Part shown: positions 1 through 10,592 of the stretch, piece by piece
Layout: every line of letters begins with the position of its first letter
Numbering within the stretch: the stretch's first letter is position 1
NCBI GenBank assembly: GCA_951812925.1
Contig: OX638372.1
Span: 65,303,407 to 65,367,406, forward strand
Direction of reading: 5' to 3'
From: Calliopum simillimum
Lineage: Eukaryota > Arthropoda > Insecta > Diptera > Lauxaniidae
DNA: 64,000 nt
Program-made: the position numbers and the translations under genes
The notes under the pieces: model-generated
Told to the model about the DNA's origin: nothing
Seen by the model: the letters and a program-made list of their open reading frames with translations, nothing else
The model's database searches: none

Positions 1-820
1 ACTTTCCATTTTACATGTGACACTTATGACAATGATTCAATAACTGTAACACTTTTTCATAAGCAGAAACAAAAGAAAGTTGAAGTCGACGGATAGATGC
101 TTCTTCTGCTCTCAGTGAATATATATTAACACGTTTCTAGAACTCCTTCATCATAAAAAAGACCGACCAAAAACCACATCCTTTGATTTATTAATGTAAT
201 ATAGGTGAAATTCTATACGACATACAATCGCGTGCCAAAATCATTGTAGTCGAGCTTACAATAACAATTGGTAGGGTAGCTAAGGATGGATGGATGGATG
301 GATTTTTCTTGCATTGTCTTTTTTATATTTAGGTAAGTATGCGTTCCGTTCACTGATTTTCGTCTTTTTTTCGTTCTTACACCAACAATTATTTGTTGTT
401 GTCATGTAAGCGCAGTTGCATATTGCATGGGATGGTGATATTGGTTCACCAAACAACAGTCAGCTCCTGGGAATATCCGTACACATGTGATGATTCACGC
501 TATGTTGCCAAATTTCAATATAAGGGAAAGTTTACCATACTCTGTTGGTTGGAGAAAGATAGAGAGGGTGTCTACAGCTGGTTCAAAAGTTGGCTTGTGT
601 CATTGTGCATTGGATTCTTAGGTAAAGGAACAACAAAAATAAAAAAAAATTAAATAAATCATCCCTAAATTTGTGACCATTTTTTTTTTTTTTATTTTTA
701 ATTTAAAATGAAAAGAATTCATATACGTCCAATAACTTAACTCTGTCGAACTGTGACTGGGTTTGATTTTAATTAAGGTGCAATGGGGAATAATTATATT
801 GACAATGAGACGGTACGAAA
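1..820. other. AT-rich stretch without recognisable gene
   Basis: No reading frame of recognisable family is seen. It holds a short GGAT microsatellite and a poly-T tract near 684. An 86-codon open frame at 393-653 has no recognisable motif and I treat it as chance. Confidence 0.5.
284..303. repeat. (GGAT)n microsatellite
   Basis: About five uninterrupted GGAT units. A shorter GGAT run recurs near 3489. Confidence 0.85.
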
Positions 821-1039
821 TTGGCTGTTAATGTCTATAAGCGGCAAGAGACTTTTTAGCGATCAACAAAGTTTGGAGTAGAACATTGTCAGAAGCAAAA
901 ATAACTTTTTGGAATAGCAAACATTTTTAACTAAGCCATTACAGTTTGGCGAATATTTATTAAAATGTTCTCGATTGAACACTTAAAAGTGCATTTTGGA
1001 GAAAAATCCAAACCTTTCAGTAAGAAAAACCTCAACTAG

Positions 1040-1615
1040 CGGATTGCTTCGAGTCATTTGTGTCAAGAGCGAAAGGGGAGACTACTAGGCTTAAAACCTA
1101 CAAAATTCGATAAATTGATAAAGATTTTGTGAGCAAACTTGAATGATTAGTTATGAATAACGAAACTTACGTCCTTTTCGATTTTTGAAAACTTCTTGGT
1201 CAGGAATTTTATGTTGCCAATGTTAGGGGAAATGTTCTGGAAAAATTTAGAACACAAATAAGAGCAAAACAAAAAAATACTTTGTTTGGCACTCAATTTG
1301 TAGCTGTGGTAAAAGAAGTCAAAATTTCGTGACAACAGGCACAATCAATAGCGAAATCTATACCAAGGCATTGCTTGCAAAAGAGGCTTCGACCATTTTT
1401 AACAAACCATGATGTATTGTCGTTGTTTTGGGCACATCTTGCCTCATGCCACTTCAGCAAAGCGGTTACAGCAAAATAACACAGTTTTTGTTCCTAGAGA
1501 AGCAAACTAGCCAAATTACCCAGAACTCCGGCCAAAAAAGGCATCCAAGGATATTGCAGACTTTAGGCGCAAGAAGAAGATATCATCAAAACATTAATGA
1601 GAGGTATTCCAGAAA
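1040..1615 (+). pseudogene. Decayed Tc1/mariner (D37E-type) transposase relic
   Basis: Conceptual translation in shifting frames gives pieces typical of IS630-Tc1-mariner transposases of the D37E type: a first-Asp region reading like MNNETYV (family form DDETYV), then FWAHLASCHFSKAV around 1427-1470 (family form FWPDLASCHYS), then PELRP near 1525. The second catalytic Asp is replaced by His, and the PIE-type Glu region reads PKK, so the key acidic residues are lost. Several stops and frame changes interrupt it. I see no convincing terminal inverted repeats around it. The family match is from recalled motifs; the decay is read directly from the sequence. Confidence 0.6.
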
Positions 1616-1619
1616 ATAA

Positions 1620-2058
1620 AAAATTGTACGCTTCAAAATTAATAATTTGTGTTTTACACTTATTTTTTTCATCTATATATTAATATGCAAGACAAAAATT
1701 TGTCCTCCTTTTTTACTATGTTAGAAATGGAGTACGACTTTGAATTATACGCCATTAAAAAGGTATTCGTGTGTAGATGTGCATAAAGTTAAAATTATTT
1801 TAATATTTAACCCTTGAGCCTGCCAAAATTAAATTAAATTTTTCAATATTAACAACAACACATTTGTCAATGAACCAGGGATGATAAATGTGATTTTCTA
1901 TTTTGTACCAAATAGCAAAAAAAGTACTAAGTGTCCAAAAAGTACTAAAGTACATTTGTGGTCGAATTCTGACCACTGGGCGATTTTAGTTGGATTAAAT
2001 TTGTGTTAGTAAATAAATTATGAAGTTTTTGAAAACTGAAACTCTGGTTACTGAGATA
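1620..2058. other. AT-rich stretch, nothing recognised
   Basis: Contains a short doubled AAAAAGTACTAA motif near 1920-1950 but no supported gene or element. Confidence 0.4.
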
Positions 2059-2060
2059 TA

Positions 2061-2963
2061 AGTAGGGTAAGGGAGGGAAATATGGACCACCCATCTTTCT
2101 TTTTTAAATAAAATCCAAAATACATAAAACAAAACAATTGATTTTATGTCATTCAGTAAAGGAAACAATTTATCTTTATTCTGCTTCACCTTTAGATAAA
2201 TATCTCATCAGGATAAAGAAAAAAAAAAATGAAAAAACTGAAAATACTCAAAATGAAGATATAAAAAAAGTGTAGTGTAATATGGACCATATAGTCCATT
2301 TGGTATAGAAGTTGCATATAAAAATGTCACTTCCACATTCGGCACACTTTTCATGACTCCAAGAACGTCAGATTACACATTCAACCCAAAATTTGCCATG
2401 TCGATCTTCTGACTAAAGAGTATTACATTATATGCATTTTTTATCATTTTTTTTTTTTTTGTAGTTAACGAATTACATATAATGACTATCAGACTCGTCA
2501 TGAAAACTGAAACTAGATTGATTCCCCATCTGAAAAAAATGATAAATACATTTGTTTTTGAGGCTTTTTTCTCTAGTGGTCCATATTACCCACAGCACGT
2601 GTTGGTGAAATAAATGGTTTTTTATCAAAAACTCTTTTGGTTAATGAACTTATTTGTGCTAATAAATTATAAATGGTATTCACTGATTTTATATAACTAA
2701 CCATTTATTTAAAAACGCGATGTCTTTAAAGTGAAATAATGAAATATACTCACTAGAAAAAAATTATCACTGATCTTTTTTTTAGAAAAATCAACTTTAC
2801 AGAAACATGCGACTTCACCGAACGCTAAAATCGCCCTATTATAAGCTTTAGGTATTAGCGCTGAGTTTGAACATGAATAACGGTAAATCCTATGTATGCA
2901 GTGGGAAATAACCGTGTGGTCCATATTACCCACGTGGTCCATATTTCCCTCCCTTACCCTACT
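2061..2963. mobile_element. Non-autonomous TIR element (family A), TA target duplication, repeated internal motif
   Basis: A 903-bp segment with roughly 30-bp near-perfect terminal inverted repeats beginning AGTAGGGTAAGGGAGGGAAA and ending with the reverse complement, flanked by TA on both sides (2059-2060 and 2964-2965). The TIR contains ATATGGACCAC, and this motif recurs inside: about 2080, 2280, 2577, 2916 and 2934, in both orientations. There is no coding capacity beyond chance frames. Structurally it is a MITE-like element; the superfamily is undetermined (TA duplication fits Tc1/mariner but also other groups). The inverted match seems to continue a few bases past the TA, so the exact boundary is uncertain by about 5 bp. 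Confidence 0.75.
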
Positions 2964-2965
2964 TA

Positions 2966-4380
2966 TTTTTCAATGTACTAATTTCAAATGACACACTCCT
3001 TACTAATTTCAGAAAACAAACTTCTTTATATGAATAATATAAAATGCCATAAATTTTTAAGTCAAGTGCTAAAAATCAACCAAAACTCAAGTTCAAACAA
3101 AACCTTTAAATTGCCGCCCCTTCGTATACATCATTTTGTACAACCCACAAGAATCACAAAAAAAAAAAAAATTATTGCTAATTGCTGTTTTCGACAAGTC
3201 ATTTCTTTTCGCTTTTTAATTCTTTTGTGAGCATTTTTTTTTGCCACAGTGACATCTTTCAAGAAGCTTAAGTAAAGTAAGTCAGTCAAAGCAATAAAAG
3301 GGTGTCAATGAGGGTAGTGCTTCCCACTACTAACGTTTTTCAATTCGTTGTGGTTCATTGTTTGGAAACCTAATCCTACATACATACTCTCGCTTTTGAC
3401 GGCTACTTGAACCAATTTTTTGTGGTAACTTGCACACAAAGTTTGAATGCTTCAATAGACGGGGGCTATTTAAAGTATTCCTTTGTTGAATGAATGGATG
3501 GATGGTTGGTTTGGTATTTTGGTGGCTTGTTTAACAAAAGCAACTGAAATTAAGTTATCAGCCTAATTTTATGTATGTAAGCTAAGCTAGTAATGTAATG
3601 TGATACCCAGAGAATAAGTATATGTATGTTCTACGTAGTACTCTCCAGAGGGTTGACACTATGCGCCATTTATACTTTCTCATGTTGTAATTGTAACAAT
3701 TACCATTATTTAGATTGCGGCAGCTGACGTTCGCACATTTTTGGGAGTTTTCTGAAATTCTCCATGCTTTCGTTTGAATGACCGTAAACAATTTTAGTTG
3801 CAATAACAGTTGTCAATATTTGATTTGAATCTCATATTGGTTTTCCAAACAAATTGATTCGTCATACTATAAATAAATTTACACTTAAATAAGCAAATAA
3901 GAAATCTTGGTAAATGCAGCTGCTGCTATAGGTCATTAGTTGCATTTATTGTAAGAACGTGACAATTTTGTCAAATAAAATAGTAATTAAACTCTTGTAA
4001 AAAAAGTATGGGTAAAGCGATAGGAATGTCGTTTTGGAGGATGATGCGTTTTGTTGAACTTTGAAATATACATATAACGGAATGGAATATGTAGTTATAA
4101 TTTAGCCCTGTGTGAAGGTACCTCAACTTTTACTTCAATGATAGATACCTCGGAAAGTAATGATAAAACTTAAAATTTAATAAATGGCGTATTATAAAAG
4201 TTTGTGTTGAACAGTATAAGTATTGCTACGTCGAAGAGTTTGAGTCAGGGTAAAACAAAACTCACAAAAGACTCTACGCGGCTTCATTTATTCAATTGAG
4301 GCATTCGAAATAATACAAAGAGATAATTTATCTCGAGAATGTCCCAAAAGAATGTTTATATTTAGTGGACCAATTAAAAA
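2966..4380. other. AT-rich stretch; one dispersed-repeat fragment
   Basis: No gene recognised. Bases about 4114-4200 resemble 28949-29030 within the foldback element near 28 kb (shared GAAAGTAATGAT followed by AAATTTAA), so this is probably a fragment of that dispersed family. Confidence 0.4.
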
Positions 4381-5583
4381 CTAGTGAGGGTGATACCTTT
4401 GGTCTGGCCAAACATAAAATACCATACACTGCAGTAATTTGAAAATTTGCCTTGTACGGGACTCTTTGTCCGAATTTGCATAGCTTTTGCTCTGATTTTG
4501 CACTTACTGTCCTCAGTGTCTGAGTGAAATTTTGTTGGATTATCTTAAAAAACGCTTTCGGTATAGTATTTTAAAACTTTTGGTTATATCGGAAATGCCA
4601 CGCCCTCTTCTCCGAGTTAACTTAGATTTTGCGTAGAGCTTACCTTAACTGTTCTGAATGTTTGAGGGAAATATGGTTGGGATATCTCAAAAAACACTTT
4701 CAGTGTAACATTTTAAAACTTTTGCTTTTGTGGGAGGTGCCACGCCCTATTGGCTGACTTTCCTTATTTTTGCTCAAATGTATTGTATTCTCCTTTAACA
4801 CCTACGAGGAGCATAGGGCCAATATGAAATCTCTCCACTTGTCACGATCCATTGCGATGACTTTAATCTCTTGCCACGACTTTCCCGATTCTTGGATTTC
4901 CTTTTCCAGTGTTCTTAGTGTTTGAGTGAAATTTGGTTGGGTTATCTCAAAAAACACTTTCAGTAACTATAGCATTTTGCCACTTTTGCTTTTATGGGAG
5001 GTGCCATGCCCTCTAGTCCTACTTCGCCTGGTTTTTGCTCACAGCTTGTTCTCACTTTTCCTAGTATTTATGATTATTTTGCTTCCGTTAGTGCGAATGA
5101 AACATTTATTATTGAGTGTTGAATATATTTTTTTGTATGGGCGGTAGGCGTGGTCGTCGACCGATTTCGCTCATTTTTAATTAATCGAGCTAAATTTTAC
5201 GGCAAGGCCGCTGTACCAAATTTCACCGCTTTCTTGCTTAGTTTTTCCGTAAAAAATATTTCCACAGACAGACAGCCTGCCAGCCAGACAGACGGACATG
5301 GCTATATCGACTCAGGAGGTGACGCTGATCAAGAATATACCGTCCCTACACAAGTGAAAAGTACTAAGTCAATTTTCCCGAGTTTTAAGTTAGTTGGTAT
5401 TTCTTGTCTAAAATATTATAGTCTTTAGTTTGATAATACCCATGTCTCTGATAAAAAGTGTTTATTTTCATCATAAATGTTAAAGCGAAACTTCGATTTC
5501 CATACAAAAAAACTTCAAATATCCTAACTTGAATAGCTGACTTAGTACTTTTCACTTGTGTAGGAACGATATATACTTTTATA
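4381..5583 (-). mobile_element. Helentron/DINE-1-like non-autonomous element, 5' part truncated
   Basis: Read on the minus strand, the 3' end is CTAG at 4381-4384, preceded by a hairpin-forming TTTGGTCTGGCCAAA (about 4400-4414). Inside are roughly 140-bp tandem units marked by GGGAGGTGCCACGCCC, then a conserved 5' block (about 5115-5340) containing GACGGACATGGCTATATCGA and GCTGATCAAGAATATA. Central tandem repeats, a subterminal hairpin and a CTAG terminus are the hallmark layout of DINE-1/Helentron-associated elements. No Rep/helicase coding is present. Two disruptions: about 4775-4903 is replaced by foreign sequence, and a 228-bp MITE splits the 5' block at 5341. Sequence past 5583 no longer matches the family, so the 5' terminus is missing. 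Confidence 0.7.
5341..5568. mobile_element. 228-bp MITE nested in the Helentron-like element
   Basis: Terminal inverted repeats of about 30 bp, starting CGTCCCTACACAAGTGAAAA on the left and, on the right strand, CGTTCCTACACAAGTGAAAA (one mismatch in this stretch). It interrupts the conserved AAGAATATATATAC block of the host repeat. The flanks read GAATATAC and ATATATAC, compatible with a degenerate 6-8 bp duplication, which would suggest a hAT-type origin; that assignment is inference. Confidence 0.75.
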
Positions 5584-7235
5584 ATCTTGGCTGCGCCGTT
5601 TTTGGTTTTTTCCAATGTCGTAACGGTCTTTTCAAACTCCTTCACCCATTTTCGAATTAGAGTATTCTTGGAGCCACATTTAAGTGGTGGTAGCTTCGAA
5701 TATTCGCCGAAACAGCGTTTTTGTAAAACTCTCGCTAGAAATGCTCCCCCGGTACTGTTTTTCCTCTTTTCCTATACCAAATTGCCTCTGTGCACAGTAA
5801 AAATTATAGTTTAATTTTAATACCAAAAAAAGTATTTGTATAGAACAATGACAAAAAAAGTATTAATTTAAAACTTTTTAGAATAAATTTCAGACTTTTT
5901 TGGAATAAATTTCAAACTTTTTTGTAAAAAAATTTTGAATTTAATGCCAAAATAGTTTAAAATTAAAACTAAATGGAATCAACAGTCACAAAAGTAAACT
6001 TTCATTATTTAGTGTATGGGATTATCATTACCATGCCATAGATATAAAGAAAAAATTTCGTTAAAAAATTAAAGACTATACTGAAGTAGCTCACAGGGAG
6101 TACTTAGACTAGCTCAGAAGTGGGCTAATTTAAAGGCAATAAAATAATTTTGTGCGAGTTTTAGAAGAATAAACACCGCTATCTGTTAGTGTGTAAAAAA
6201 CAAGGTTTCAGTTAAAACACCCCCTCCTGTACGAAAAGTAGAGTAGCCATATCATAACAGTTCTTTGCACCATTTTTAATACGCCTTTAATTAATAAATT
6301 GAATATTAGTTAAAAACGAAATAAAAAAAACTAATTAAATTCCATACTCGTATATTTTAACCATATCAAAAAAAAAATAAAAAATTAAAATTCAGGAAAT
6401 AATAACAACAGTCACAGCAGGACAGACGCCTTTACATGTATAGATTGCTGTATGTGCCATATGCCAGCCAACGCATGCGCGGGTAGTTTATTCTCGAAAA
6501 TAAGGGTATTAGGGTTCTAGTGCAGAATAAACAACAAGCGTTCATTGCCATACTTGCACTTTGTTATCAAAAATATATAAAACCATGCTGCGTAACAAAA
6601 ACTTATGGTACGTTACGTTAACGCGATCGGTTTTTATCCTTTTAAGGGTAGTTATGGGTAATGGAGCAACGTTAAATTGAATTAATGATGGAAAAACCAG
6701 TTTATTAGCTGTTGCGGTACTACCTACCACGCCGTCCGTCACAGTTAACATAGGCTACCTTCCGAATGGCGTTTGTTGAAGAGAGGGTTGATCCGATCTT
6801 TCATTGATTAGTTTATAAATTAACGCCATCATACAGCCAGCCAGCGCACAGTGCTGTAACTAATGAAATCAACACAATTGTAGTACATGCTTACTGCCAT
6901 GCATAAGCGGGGCACATAGATACGTATATTGCATGGTTTTAATTATTGGATGATTTTAACCGCATCGGTATAGTACAACTTGGTTTGTTTTTAGTCGTTT
7001 TTAATTATAGTGAAAATTTTTACAGACGTTAGCACATCGCGTAATAATTGCAATAGCGCCACAACTCAAAAAATTACATTCTTATCTTTTAACGGCATTT
7101 CGGAAACATGTATCTACATAACTCACAGCTCTATCTTCTACAGGCAGTGTGAATAAAATTCAGAAATTGTTGCAATGATATAAAACTTTAACTGCCATTT
7201 TACAATCTACTTTTTTCTTATTTGTGTCATTTGGG
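5584..7235. other. AT-rich stretch, nothing recognised
   Basis: No coding, RNA or clearly bounded element found. There are short A/T-rich near-repeats around 5820-5960 (repeated AAACTTTTT with AATAAATTTCA). Confidence 0.4.
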
Positions 7236-7752
7236 TAAATAAGGTAAATGTACTAAATTCCGGGATCGTAATAGAAATTTTTAAATTATGTCAACTTTTA
7301 AACTTCTAATAGTTTGAAAGCAAACTGAACTTCTTTTATAAAGAAAACTATATTATTTCTGCCGGAATTAGGTGCATAATTTTGTATGAGTGAACGTTGT
7401 TCCGTGAATATCACGCAATTAGGAAAATAAGGGACTTTCAATTTTGGGGAAAAAAAAACTATTGAAAGTTGTAAAATAGACTAAAAAATGTTTTTGTCAC
7501 GTAATAAGTAAACTATTCTGAATGGAGTGATGTAATTACGGTATATGATTTTCTCTTGCGTTAAATGTAAACAGTTCTCTACCAAATTTCAGAGAAGCTC
7601 TGAATTTCTTACTGCCGGAGTAACGTTCATAAATTTGTGCAAGTGATTCAATTCCGTGATTTTTTTTTTTATTAAGTGACTCCTTCTTTTGTAATATGTA
7701 ATATTCAACAATTTTTTTTTTTTTTATTCGAAATCTTTGCCCTATGCTCCTC

Positions 7753-8094
7753 TTAGGAGTTAAAGGAGAATGCATGCATACAATATATGGCGTTAACTTT
7801 TGAAAATGATTTCGGGCATATGGACGTCCAATTTTGAGCCAGTTTTCCGAGCACTGCTGGGCGTATGTCACGATTAGCACGAACAATGCTTACCTCCAAG
7901 TCGTCAATTATTGCTGGTTTATCCGCATAAACAAATGACTTCACGTAGCCCCGCAGAAAATAATCGAAAGGTGTCAAATTGCACGACCTTGGAGGCCAAT
8001 TGACAGGTCCATTTCTCGAAATCAAATCATCGCCAAATTTTGATTTCAATAAGTCGAATGTTGCGGTCGCCGTATGGCATCCTGTTGAAATCAC
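7753..8094 (-). pseudogene. Mariner-superfamily transposase C-terminal fragment
   Basis: The minus-strand frame of 113 codons reads like the C-terminal half of an IS630-Tc1-mariner transposase: CHTATATFDLLKSKFGDDLI, then GPVNWPPRSCNLTPFDYFL with the third catalytic acidic residue in PFDYF retained, then YVKSFVYADKP and DIRPAVL. The usual QDGATCHTA second-Asp motif reads STGCHTA, so that Asp is lost. Upstream coding (further right) is broken and duplicated in the adjacent 334-bp repeat. Not functional. The subfamily is not assigned. Confidence 0.75.
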
Positions 8095-8733
8095 ATCTCG
8101 TCTGGATCAATGTCACCCATATTTTCAAACAAAAAATCATTGATCATGGTACGGTGACCGTAAATAAGGTCCGATTGGTCGCACTACATATGGGGGAATT
8201 TTGCTTACTAACAAACCCGTTAAGGCAAAACTTAGCATCATCGCTGAACACAATTTAGCGATAAAACAGCATGTCAGTAGTCAACTGCTCCAGACGTCCA
8301 GAATGCGCTTCGTCAAGAACATCCGCGGGTGCTCATATGCCCGAAATCATTTTCAAATGTTAATGCCATGTAATGATCTTTCGAATAAAAGAAATTTTTG
8401 TCGCCGTATGGCATCCTGTTGAAATCAAATCTCGTCTGGATCAATGTCACCCATATTTTCAAACAAAAAATCATTGATCATGGTACGGTGACCGTAAATA
8501 AGGTCCGATTGGTCGCACTACATATGGGGGAATTTTGCTTACTAACAAACCCGTTAAGGCAAAACTTAGCATCATCGCTGAACACAATTTAGCGATAAAA
8601 CAGCATGTCAGTAGTCAACTGCTCCAGACGTCCAGAATGCGCTTCGTCAAGAACATCCGCGGGTGCTCATATGCCCGAAATCATTTTCAAATGTTAATGC
8701 CATGTAATGATCTTTCGAATAAAAGAAATTTTT
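8066..8733 (-). repeat. 334-bp tandem duplication within a decayed transposase
   Basis: Two nearly identical 334-bp units, 8066-8399 and 8400-8733. Both contain, on the minus strand, transposase remnants reading FSDDAKFCLNGFVSKQN (first catalytic Asp region), GPYLRSPYHDQ, and the broken STGCHTA motif. The second unit joins the C-terminal fragment only through the first, so the duplication arose inside an already mobile-element-derived sequence. The very high identity between units contrasts with the heavy decay of the reading frame, implying a late duplication. Confidence 0.85.
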
Positions 8734-8735
8734 GA

Positions 8736-9242
8736 TTATAATTTAATTTTTTGAGCTATTTTTTTACAATTTCAAGTTCTATCGGGCTTAACAAAACACC
8801 CTTTTCTTACTAATGTTCCTTAAAGAAAAGAAAAACAGCCGAATTAAAGATAAATACATTTTAAAATGTATAAAATTAAGAAACTTGAAGTTTTTCATGC
8901 TTGTGTAAACAAAATAAATCAAATTTTAAGTTAGCACGGAGTTAGGTGCACGCGCTTACGGAATAAGGTTCAACGCAAAATTTTTGTCCGTAATTAGGGA
9001 CAAACTCAGCGTTACTAAAAGTAAAAAGAATTATCATTAAAACCATATATCCGATCTTAAAATTGAGTTGTAAGACTTGGAATCGTTCTAGAAGTAGAGA
9101 GTAGCTTAACATGCCGTAATTCGGCAAACTTACCCTTATGTGCGATATATACGAGGGGACTAACAAAATTTCGTTGAATTGGTGCTAGTTTATTTCTTTT
9201 TAAAAAATTTAAAGATGAAGGATGATTCACCATTGTCTTATA
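8736..9242. other. AT-rich stretch up to the mariner insertion
   Basis: Holds the right-hand motif copies of the putative 7236-9135 element and otherwise nothing recognised. Confidence 0.4.
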
Positions 9243-10502
9243 TTGGGTGTACAACTTAAAAACCGGAATTTTTTAGCGAAATTTGATGCTTTATTGTGGA
9301 AAAATGTTACAATATATTTTATTCAAAGTATTGTCCATTGGAAGCTACAACATTTCCCCATATTTCAGGCAATTTATGAATTCCATCCCAAAAATATTGC
9401 GCCGGCTTGGCGGCCAAAAATGAATCGAGCCAATTTTCGATATCTTGAACTTAAGTGAACCGTATTCCTGATAGGGCATTCTGCATCGATCGAAACAAAT
9501 GGTAGTCAGATGGTGCAAGGTCTGGGCTATAAAGCGGGTGAGGCAAAATTTCCCATCCGTTGTTTTCCAGATAATTTTTGACTGGGGCAGAAATATGTGG
9601 CCGAGCGTTATCGTGGTGGAAAACGATTGGCTCGTGTCTGGTCGCATACGTTGGTCGCTCTGCCTGGATTTTCTGCTTCAATCGGATCAATTGTTGACGA
9701 TAGAGTTGAGCTGGTTTGGCCACCTGGCAACAGCTCATAATGGATAACACCTAGCTGGTCCCACCAAATACAGAGCATTACCTTCGAAGCGTGAATATTT
9801 GGCTTCGGCTGTGACATACGCTGTTTTGCGCTTGGGATTATCGTAATGGATCCACTTCTCATCGCCAGTGACAAAACGATGCAAAAAACCCTTCCTTTTG
9901 TGGCGTTCAAGCAGCATTGTGGACATCAAAAATCGGCGTTCGACGTTCCGTGGCTTCAACTCGTATGGCACCCAATTTCCCATCTTTTTTAAAAATGCCA
10001 AAGGCTTTCAAACGTCTGGAAATTGTTGCTCGATCAACTTCCAATGGTTCTGCAAGTTCTTCTTGCGTTTGACATGAATCTTGATCGAGTAATGCCTCCA
10101 ATTCTTCATCCTCAAACTTTTTCGGCTGACCAGGACGTTCTTTGCCCTCGACATCAAAATCACCACTTTTAAACCGTCGAAACCACTCACGACAGCTTGA
10201 TTCAGCTGGAGCATAGTCCCCATAAACTTCTACAAGCAAACTATGACTTTCCGCAGCAGTTTTCTTTGCAAAAAAATGACCCAACAGAACCTCCCGCAAA
10301 TGCTGTCTTTTTCTCGAATTTTCGAAGTTATTCATCGTGAAAAATAATAATGATGCACACAAGATAAAATTGTTTTGTTGACTGATTTTGACAGCTGTCA
10401 AATGTACCTTCAAAATGACATATATATAAAGTTCGAGCTTTCACGATATTTGTTAGTACGGACATCCACCGTCAAATTCCGGTTTTTTAGTTGTACACCC
10501 AA
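9243..10502 (-). mobile_element. Full-length mariner-family transposon, inactive (copy 1)
   Basis: A 1,260-bp element with 28-29 bp terminal inverted repeats beginning TTGGGTGTACAACTTAAAAA (one mismatch between ends) and TA on both sides (9241-9242, 10503-10504). The length and one-gene layout match ordinary mariners. The transposase lies on the minus strand and is frameshifted. Two shorter relatives occur in this window: 20926-21840 (a different subgroup sharing only the outer 15 bp of the TIR) and 29890-30772 (same family, deleted). Confidence 0.93.
9345..10335 (-). pseudogene. Mariner transposase pseudogene (D,D34D), frameshifted
   Basis: Starts at MNNFENSRKRQHLREVLL (ATG complement at 10333-10335), followed by the HTH DNA-binding region (GDYAPAESSCREWFRRFKSG; DRATISRRLKAFG). 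Successive frames then give VTGDEKWIHYDNPKRK (first Asp), CIWWDQLGVIHYELL, FHHDNARPH (second Asp) and YSPDLAPSDYHLF (third Asp). Counting from HDN to PSD gives 34 residues between the aspartates, the D,D34D spacing of classical mariners. All three aspartates survive, but at least four frame changes (near 9990, 9900, 9740 and 9460) break the gene. Sequence style resembles the mauritiana-like group; that subfamily assignment is from memory and unverified. Confidence 0.92.
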
Positions 10503-10592
10503 TAATATTTCATTTTAAATTTCAGAAAGATCAATCGCAATGGATACAAGAAACCGTAAAATAACTGATAAAAGTAAATTCCGTAACCAGTA

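Larger units (their letters stand above)
7236..9135. mobile_element. Possible old TIR element carrying a decayed transposase
   Basis: The left edge AATAAGGTAAATGTACTAAA and the reverse complement of the right edge (CATAAGGGTAAGTTTGCCGA) share about 17 of 24 positions. A related CCGGAATTAGG-type motif recurs inside: a direct pair at 7361-7412 and 7612-7663, and copies near 8936, 8990 and 9112. A decayed minus-strand transposase lies between them. Divergence is high, so the boundaries are tentative. Confidence 0.3.

Noticed and set aside
4793..4830. Shared fragment CCTACGAGGAGCATAGGGC with 7738-7772 as a retrotransposon piece
   Set aside because: Only about 34 bp match and I could not tie either flank to a known element; kept as an unexplained short repeat.
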